A stretch of DNA of 32,000 bases. It comes from an uncultured Marinoscillum sp. GTDB taxonomy: Bacteria > Bacteroidota > Bacteroidia > Cytophagales > MED-G16. The DNA lies in assembly GCA_902633975.1 (NCBI GenBank), contig CACPHX010000004.1:1-32000 (forward strand), read 5' to 3'. Below, piece by piece: positions 27,578 to 32,000 of this stretch. The notes below the pieces were generated by a model. That model saw only the letters and a list, made by a program, of their open reading frames with translations, had not been told where the DNA came from and did not search any database. Within the stretch, counting starts at the first letter, position 1. Each line of letters opens with the position of its first letter. Both the position numbers and the translations under genes were made by a program.

Positions 27578-28719
27578 GAATCATATATACCTTATCCAGA
27601 TATTTTGTTGGATCATTATTTATTTTTTCAGGTGTTATAAAAATAAATGATCCGGTTGGAACACAAATAAAGCTTGAGGAATACTTTCAAGTATTTAGTA
27701 GTGACTTTACTTCTATGTTTGAGCTATTTGTTCCTTTTTCATTATATATCTCTGTTTTTTTATGTTGTTTAGAAATAGTAATTGGATTTGCACTATTACT
27801 TAATTTCAGGATGAAAATTACCTCAAGTATTACATTAGGACTTATTATTTTCTTTACTTTCTTGACTTTCTATTCTGCTTATTTCAATAAAGTTACTGAT
27901 TGTGGGTGTTTTGGAGATGCAATAAAGCTTACTCCATGGGAATCATTTTCAAAAGACATTGTGCTACTAATTTTTTCACTTTTAATCTATTTTTTATATT
28001 CTAAAGTAAAAGATCAGAAAGGCCTTCTACCAATCAAAGTTTTATATGATATTAATTTTAAAAATGGGTTCTTAATTTTTATAACATTAGTATGTCTTAT
28101 AATTAGTTATTCAGCAATTAATTTTCTTCCCTTTATAGATTTCAGGGCATATAAAGTAGGCAATTATATACCGAATTTAATGAAACCTAGTGAGCCGCTT
28201 AAGTATAGTTACCTCATGGAAAAAGATGGTAGAACCTATGAATTTGAAACTTATCCTAATAACGAGTCATACATATTTAAAGAAATAAAATTATTGAATC
28301 CAGATGCACAACCAAAAATTACTGATTATAGTATTTGGAATGGAGATAATGATCTAACTAAAGAAAGTTTTTTAGGTAATAAGCTATTTATAATTATTCA
28401 TGATATAGATAAGATTGAGATTTCTAACAAAAATGAAAAAGAATTTATTACCAAATTAAAAGCTCTTATATCAAATATCAGTTTTTGGGTCGAACCAATA
28501 TTTCTAACATCAAGTAACCCAATCTCATTTAACAACTTCATAAAAAGAAATCGGCTTGATATTAATCTTGCTTACGGGGATGCAACAGTGTTAAAAACAA
28601 TGATAAGATCTAATCCAGGCTTTTTTCTAATGAGAAATGGTACAGTGAAGGGGAAATGGCATCACAATAATTTTCCAGATGCTCAAGAAATCCTTCAAAA
28701 AGTTAATGTTGCTAGGTAA
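27574..28719 (+). CDS. BT_3928-type DoxX/MauE-like membrane protein
   Basis: Inner-membrane protein of 381 aa. About five hydrophobic helices occupy residues 5-25, 50-78, 82-104, 125-145 and 163-190. The loop after the third holds a Cys-x-Cys pair (Cys110, Cys112) in TDCGCFGDAIKLTPW, a strongly conserved feature of this Bacteroidota group and reminiscent of MauE/DoxX redox-linked proteins. The soluble C-terminal part (about 225-381) looks thioredoxin-like, with NKLFIIIHD as a central strand and RSNPGFFLMRNGTVKGKW resembling the cis-Pro loop and last hairpin, but it has no CxxC. A role in redox or disulfide chemistry is inferred. Start overlaps the DUF1599 stop by 4 nt, and its stop overlaps the aroK start by one base. 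Confidence 0.85.
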   Translation: MRIIYTLSRYFVGSLFIFSGVIKINDPVGTQIKLEEYFQVFSSDFTSMFELFVPFSLYISVFLCCLEIVIGFALLLNFRMKITSSITLGLIIFFTFLTFYSAYFNKVTDCGCFGDAIKLTPWESFSKDIVLLIFSLLIYFLYSKVKDQKGLLPIKVLYDINFKNGFLIFITLVCLIISYSAINFLPFIDFRAYKVGNYIPNLMKPSEPLKYSYLMEKDGRTYEFETYPNNESYIFKEIKLLNPDAQPKITDYSIWNGDNDLTKESFLGNKLFIIIHDIDKIEISNKNEKEFITKLKALISNISFWVEPIFLTSSNPISFNNFIKRNRLDINLAYGDATVLKTMIRSNPGFFLMRNGTVKGKWHHNNFPDAQEILQKVNVAR

Positions 28720-29228
28720 TGAAAAAATTTTTCCTTATTGGTATGCCCGCCTCAGGTAAATCAAGACTTGGTAAACATATTTCTAATAAACTTAATTTAA
28801 AATTTATAGATCTTGATGATGAAATTGAAAACTTTCTTCAAATGAAAATTATTGATATTTTTAATGAAAAAGGAGAGGTTTTCTTTAGAAAAATGGAAAC
28901 GTCAATTTTATCTGAAATTATCAAAAAGTATGATGAATTTATAATGGCAACTGGTGGAGGAACACCACATTTCAATAATAATATTTCATTAATTAATAAG
29001 ACAGGAATATCAATATTTATAGATACAGATAGAGAAATATTGAAGGAAAGAATATTAAGAAATGATAAAAGACCAATCTTTAAGGGAGTAAAATCTTTAG
29101 ATTTAAAATTATCTGAAATGTATTTGGATAGAATCGAATCCTATTCTAAATCTAAATATCATTTAAAAAAAGAATTCAAAGAAAAAGTTCTATCAATTAT
29201 TAATTCTTATACAAAGAGAAAGAATTAA
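28719..29228 (+). CDS. aroK: Shikimate kinase
   Basis: Phosphorylates shikimate at the 3-OH with ATP in the chorismate pathway. The 169-aa length is typical. Walker A GMPASGKS is at 8-15; IDLDDEIE (30-37) supplies the Asp residues that bind Mg2+ and shikimate; FFRKMET (55-61) contains the shikimate-binding Arg57 and Glu60; ATGGGTP (77-83) is the Gly-rich binding loop; NDKRPIF with Arg118 is the lid. All conserved residues are present. It is joined to the upstream gene by a TAATG overlap. Its last 36 bases are antisense to the end of the OmpP1-like gene, so both C-termini use the same DNA. Confidence 0.95.
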   Translation: MKKFFLIGMPASGKSRLGKHISNKLNLKFIDLDDEIENFLQMKIIDIFNEKGEVFFRKMETSILSEIIKKYDEFIMATGGGTPHFNNNISLINKTGISIFIDTDREILKERILRNDKRPIFKGVKSLDLKLSEMYLDRIESYSKSKYHLKKEFKEKVLSIINSYTKRKN

Positions 29229-30752
29229 TTTATTGTAATTTGAAGAAAATTCAGCAATTGGTTGATCAAAGGATAATATGTATGGGCTAACCTGTGATTT
29301 ATTTTTATATTTTAAATATGTTAAATCAATTGATAACGTATTAGTCAAAAATCCAATACCTAAGCTTTTAGTATGAATTGAATTGCTTGGTTCAAAATTG
29401 ATTATTTCTTTTTCAGGATCATTTAAAAAATTATAACCCAATCTCAGATAAAAATTTCTAAGTCTGCCTTCTAATCCTATTCTATAATTTAAAGCAAGTG
29501 ATTTGTAAATTCTTACAATATCTTGATTTTCTGCAAAATCATTAAAATCATATGACTGAATACTTGCTGAAGAATAATCAATTAAGTCAATGTCTACTGA
29601 TATAAATCCAAGTTTTTTATAAAAATATGAAGTGCCAAATGTAAGTTTTGATGGTGATTTATAACTATATTTTGAATAGTTACTACCAGTTCCAGATATA
29701 ACATTTCTTAACGTTGTATCTTCTGGTTGAAAATAGTAATCAAAATATTTTGTTTCCAATTCACTATATGATTCCTCTTCAAGTTTGATTGATGATTTAC
29801 TTTCATAATTAATTCCAATATTTAAATAGTTAGTTGGTTTTATTATTATACCAGCTGAAATTGAAGAGCCATTTCCAGAAATTCTTAAAACATCTTTGAG
29901 GGTTAAATAATCTAAAATTCTCTCTAATATCCATTGATCTGAATTATCCAATATTTCATAGCTGTTTTCATTATATATCCTGTTTTCTTTATAATTTATT
30001 GAATAAAAATTAACTCCAAAACCAAGAAAAATTCTATCTCTTATATTTGAACCCGATGATATTGATATTTTATCAATATGCCCTGTAGTAATTATCTCCT
30101 CCTTCTGAAATGGGAAACCGCCGACAAATGAATAATAAGATCCTGGTAATTCGTAATCTGGATTTATTAAATAATGATCGTAAGCTTCCTGTAACAAGGC
30201 AATATCCGAAATTTTTGTAACACTTGCTAAACGATTTAAAGGGATACCTTGAGCTTCAGCTAAGAAATAATCTATAATAGAATTAAAGTCATTGTATGCA
30301 TTATATATTTTTCTATCATCAAAACTCTTTATCTTAGAATATGACACTCCTATATTAAATTTTGAGCAATCAGGACACTTAGATATACCGGCATTATAAT
30401 AGTTATTCCTTTTTTTTATTGGAAGAATCACAGAAATATTTTCAACATCATTAAAATTATTATTTATGTTGAGAGTTTCACCTAAATAATTTGAGGTTGA
30501 TTTGTTACCCATAAACCCATAACTCAAAGAAAAAAGTTTTCTGTTGACAAAACCTAGACCAGCTGGATTTTGAGAAATAGAACTTACATCCCCCCCTAAA
30601 GACACAGATCCACCTCCAATAGCCTGTAACCTTGCTGATCCTCCTTTTATATTATGACTAAATTTAATTACATCTTTAGAATATCCGTGTTGGGCATATA
30701 ATCGGAAATCAATAATTATAATAATGGATAATAATGATAAGAATTTCAACAC
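29193..30752 (-). CDS. OmpP1/FadL-like outer membrane protein
   Basis: Predicted outer-membrane barrel of 519 aa, probably for hydrophobic substrates, though the ligand is unknown. Signal peptide 1-21 ends LYAQ. The FadL/OmpP1-type N-terminal pattern follows: ARLQAIGGGSVSLGGDVSS (40-58) with ISQNPAGLGF. Alternating-residue beta strands fill the rest, ending LILSLCIRINN. A Cys-x2-Cys pair (Cys126, Cys129) sits in the loop after an early strand, which is unusual for such barrels. Start is GTG 30752 or TTG 30749; there is no ATG before the signal. It follows the Gly/Ser-tailed gene by 21 nt and probably shares its transcript. Its end overlaps aroK antisense by 36 nt. Confidence 0.87.
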   Translation of the reverse strand: MLKFLSLLSIIIIIDFRLYAQHGYSKDVIKFSHNIKGGSARLQAIGGGSVSLGGDVSSISQNPAGLGFVNRKLFSLSYGFMGNKSTSNYLGETLNINNNFNDVENISVILPIKKRNNYYNAGISKCPDCSKFNIGVSYSKIKSFDDRKIYNAYNDFNSIIDYFLAEAQGIPLNRLASVTKISDIALLQEAYDHYLINPDYELPGSYYSFVGGFPFQKEEIITTGHIDKISISSGSNIRDRIFLGFGVNFYSINYKENRIYNENSYEILDNSDQWILERILDYLTLKDVLRISGNGSSISAGIIIKPTNYLNIGINYESKSSIKLEEESYSELETKYFDYYFQPEDTTLRNVISGTGSNYSKYSYKSPSKLTFGTSYFYKKLGFISVDIDLIDYSSASIQSYDFNDFAENQDIVRIYKSLALNYRIGLEGRLRNFYLRLGYNFLNDPEKEIINFEPSNSIHTKSLGIGFLTNTLSIDLTYLKYKNKSQVSPYILSFDQPIAEFSSNYNKLILSLCIRINN

Positions 30753-30773
30753 AAAGAGTAATTAAAAAAAATA

Positions 30774-32000
30774 TTAATTCCTGCCTCCACCTCTTGAGGA
30801 TCCACCACTGCTACCACCACTAATTACTCCTCCACTTGAACCACCTGAAGATGATCCACCAAACGATGATCCTCCACTATAACCACCAAACGAACTGGAC
30901 CCCCCTGAATTAGAATTACCTCCGAATCCAGTTGATCTGGAAGGTGAAGTCATACCTCTTGCTGGATTGTAACTAACCGGTGGTGCCGAATAACCTGACC
31001 TTCTGCCATTATCAGAATTAAGAAAAGACTGATTGCCAAAAGATTCCCTAAATGAATTTCTTGATGAGTTAGAAAATTCCATGATTCCTCTAATTTTATC
31101 GTTCGATGATCTTGTGTTTACCATTGATCTTCTATTTTGACTACTTAAAGTTTCACTCCTATTTGATCTTGAAGAGAGAGTTGAATTAATATCACTGGAA
31201 ATAGAATTATTTCTAAAAACAGTATTTTGAGTTAGGTTGTTGTTTATTAGGTTCTTACTTTCGTTAAATTCATTATCACCTAATAAATTTGATAACCCAG
31301 ATTGTCTTCTTGAATAATAATTTGGTTTTACAATATTCTCACCATTAAGAGAAGATTGTCTTCCAGATCTAGGACCAGTTGTACCCTTTTTCTCAACAAC
31401 TGAAATAATACTATTTGCGTATAGATGTCTATTGGATAATAAATGTCCAAGTCCACCTCCAGTTCCGTTATTTGTATACATCCATGTTCCATGTTTATTT
31501 AAAGAACATCCAATACCAAAACTGTTAAAACTTGAAAAATGCAAATTCGATAGAGCAGGTGATAATTTATTCCCAATATATGATAAGTATGGATCAGAAT
31601 AAAAGAGCATAGGATTTAAGGATGCATAGCCTCTCAATAAATTTGGATCATTAGATAAGACCATTAATTCAAAAGATGTAAGGTTGTTATTAAAAAAACT
31701 ATAAGGATCTATAAGATTAAACGGATCAGAGTGAACATAATAATACGGAATTATTGGTGACTGTATAAAAAATCCTAGTGTGTTATTAAGAACGTTAGAG
31801 CTCACATATAATTTTTCTCGATCATATTTTAATTTACTCTTTTCATCGATAGTTGTGTAATCATCATTTTCATCTAAATTGTTTGACCTATACTTTTCAA
31901 GTACTGAATTATCAATTTTATTTAAATTATTGATAGTGGTGTTTCCTTTTTTGTATTTAGATAATATAATTTCTGCAGGACTAACTTTTTTTGATAACTT
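30774..32000 (-). CDS. Hypothetical protein with Gly/Ser-rich tail, 5' end beyond the window
   Basis: Partial gene: the frame stays open from the stop at 30774 to the right edge, at least 408 codons, so the N-terminus is missing. A GTG at 31805 is internal, because 65 further in-frame codons precede it without a stop (including a stretch reading SKYKKGNTTINN). The visible part has a Tyr/Phe/Pro-rich region (IIPYYYVHSDPFNLIDPYSF), a GIGCSLNKHGTWMYTNNGTG motif, a long Asn/Ser/Arg-rich section, and a tail of about 50 residues of GGSS repeats. No enzyme motif is seen. Similar low-complexity proteins next to OmpP1-like genes occur in flavobacteria, as I recall, with unknown role. It is probably envelope-associated, but the signal sequence cannot be checked. 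Confidence 0.75.
   Translation of the reverse strand, partial: KLSKKVSPAEIILSKYKKGNTTINNLNKIDNSVLEKYRSNNLDENDDYTTIDEKSKLKYDREKLYVSSNVLNNTLGFFIQSPIIPYYYVHSDPFNLIDPYSFFNNNLTSFELMVLSNDPNLLRGYASLNPMLFYSDPYLSYIGNKLSPALSNLHFSSFNSFGIGCSLNKHGTWMYTNNGTGGGLGHLLSNRHLYANSIISVVEKKGTTGPRSGRQSSLNGENIVKPNYYSRRQSGLSNLLGDNEFNESKNLINNNLTQNTVFRNNSISSDINSTLSSRSNRSETLSSQNRRSMVNTRSSNDKIRGIMEFSNSSRNSFRESFGNQSFLNSDNGRRSGYSAPPVSYNPARGMTSPSRSTGFGGNSNSGGSSSFGGYSGGSSFGGSSSGGSSGGVISGGSSGGSSRGGGRN
30777..30929 (-). repeat. Gly/Ser low-complexity coding repeat
   Basis: The last 51 codons of the partial hypothetical gene read as irregular GGSS, GGYS and GGSSF units ending RGGGRN. On the plus strand this appears as runs of tccacc and ccacct. 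Local G+C is raised against the surrounding AT-rich DNA because of the glycine codons. Confidence 0.85.

Overview
The window is a very AT-rich, extremely compact piece of a Bacteroidota chromosome. The diagnostic genes are a SusC/SusD pair, a full-length SprA (type IX secretion, T9SS), a protein with a T9SS C-terminal sorting domain, a Bacteroidota-type TonB, DUF4292 and DUF4837 lipoproteins and a BT_3928-type DoxX protein. Flavobacteriia or Cytophagia-like marine lineages fit best, but the sequence alone does not fix the class. With the starts chosen here only about 450 of 32,000 bases lie between genes, many neighbours overlap by 1 to 36 nt, and several genes start at TTG or GTG. This looks like a streamlined genome. 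No rRNA, tRNA, CRISPR array, insertion sequence or phage gene was seen.

Layout. (1) 98-6337, plus strand: a three-gene polysaccharide utilisation locus, SusC porin, SusD lipoprotein and a GH128-type (beta-1,3-glucanase-like) lipoprotein with a C-terminal carbohydrate-binding-like domain, probably for laminarin or a related beta-1,3-glucan. (2) 20545-6350, minus strand: one probable operon of seven genes in order DUF4837 lipoprotein, ruvA, sprA, gcvH, vanZ-like, tonB, and a 1316-aa secreted protein. The last carries a complete type-1 copper ligand set, duplicated beta-rich modules, thrombospondin type-3 repeats and a T9SS sorting domain. (3) 20599-21009, plus: a small TerB-like protein. (4) 24929-21011, minus: L-threonine dehydrogenase, enoyl-CoA hydratase, DUF4292 lipoprotein, a degenerate M23/EnvC-like protein and TatA. 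(5) 24993-26180, plus: kbl, divergent from the threonine dehydrogenase. (6) 26979-26173, minus: folP. (7) 27032-29228, plus: DUF1599 protein, BT_3928-type membrane protein and shikimate kinase, chained by 4-nt and 1-nt overlaps. (8) 32000-29193, minus: a Gly/Ser-tailed hypothetical that runs off the right edge, then an OmpP1/FadL-like outer membrane protein.

How they work together. SusCD plus the surface glucanase would bind, cut and import a beta-glucan, with import energised by TonB encoded nearby. SprA is the outer-membrane pore of the T9SS, and the last gene of its operon encodes an apparent T9SS substrate. Tdh and Kbl turn threonine into glycine and acetyl-CoA, and GcvH belongs to glycine cleavage. 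FolP (folate) and AroK (chorismate) add housekeeping biosynthesis. EnvC-like, TatA and the lipoproteins are envelope functions. The most unusual item is the copper-site-bearing, modular T9SS cargo placed one base after tonB.
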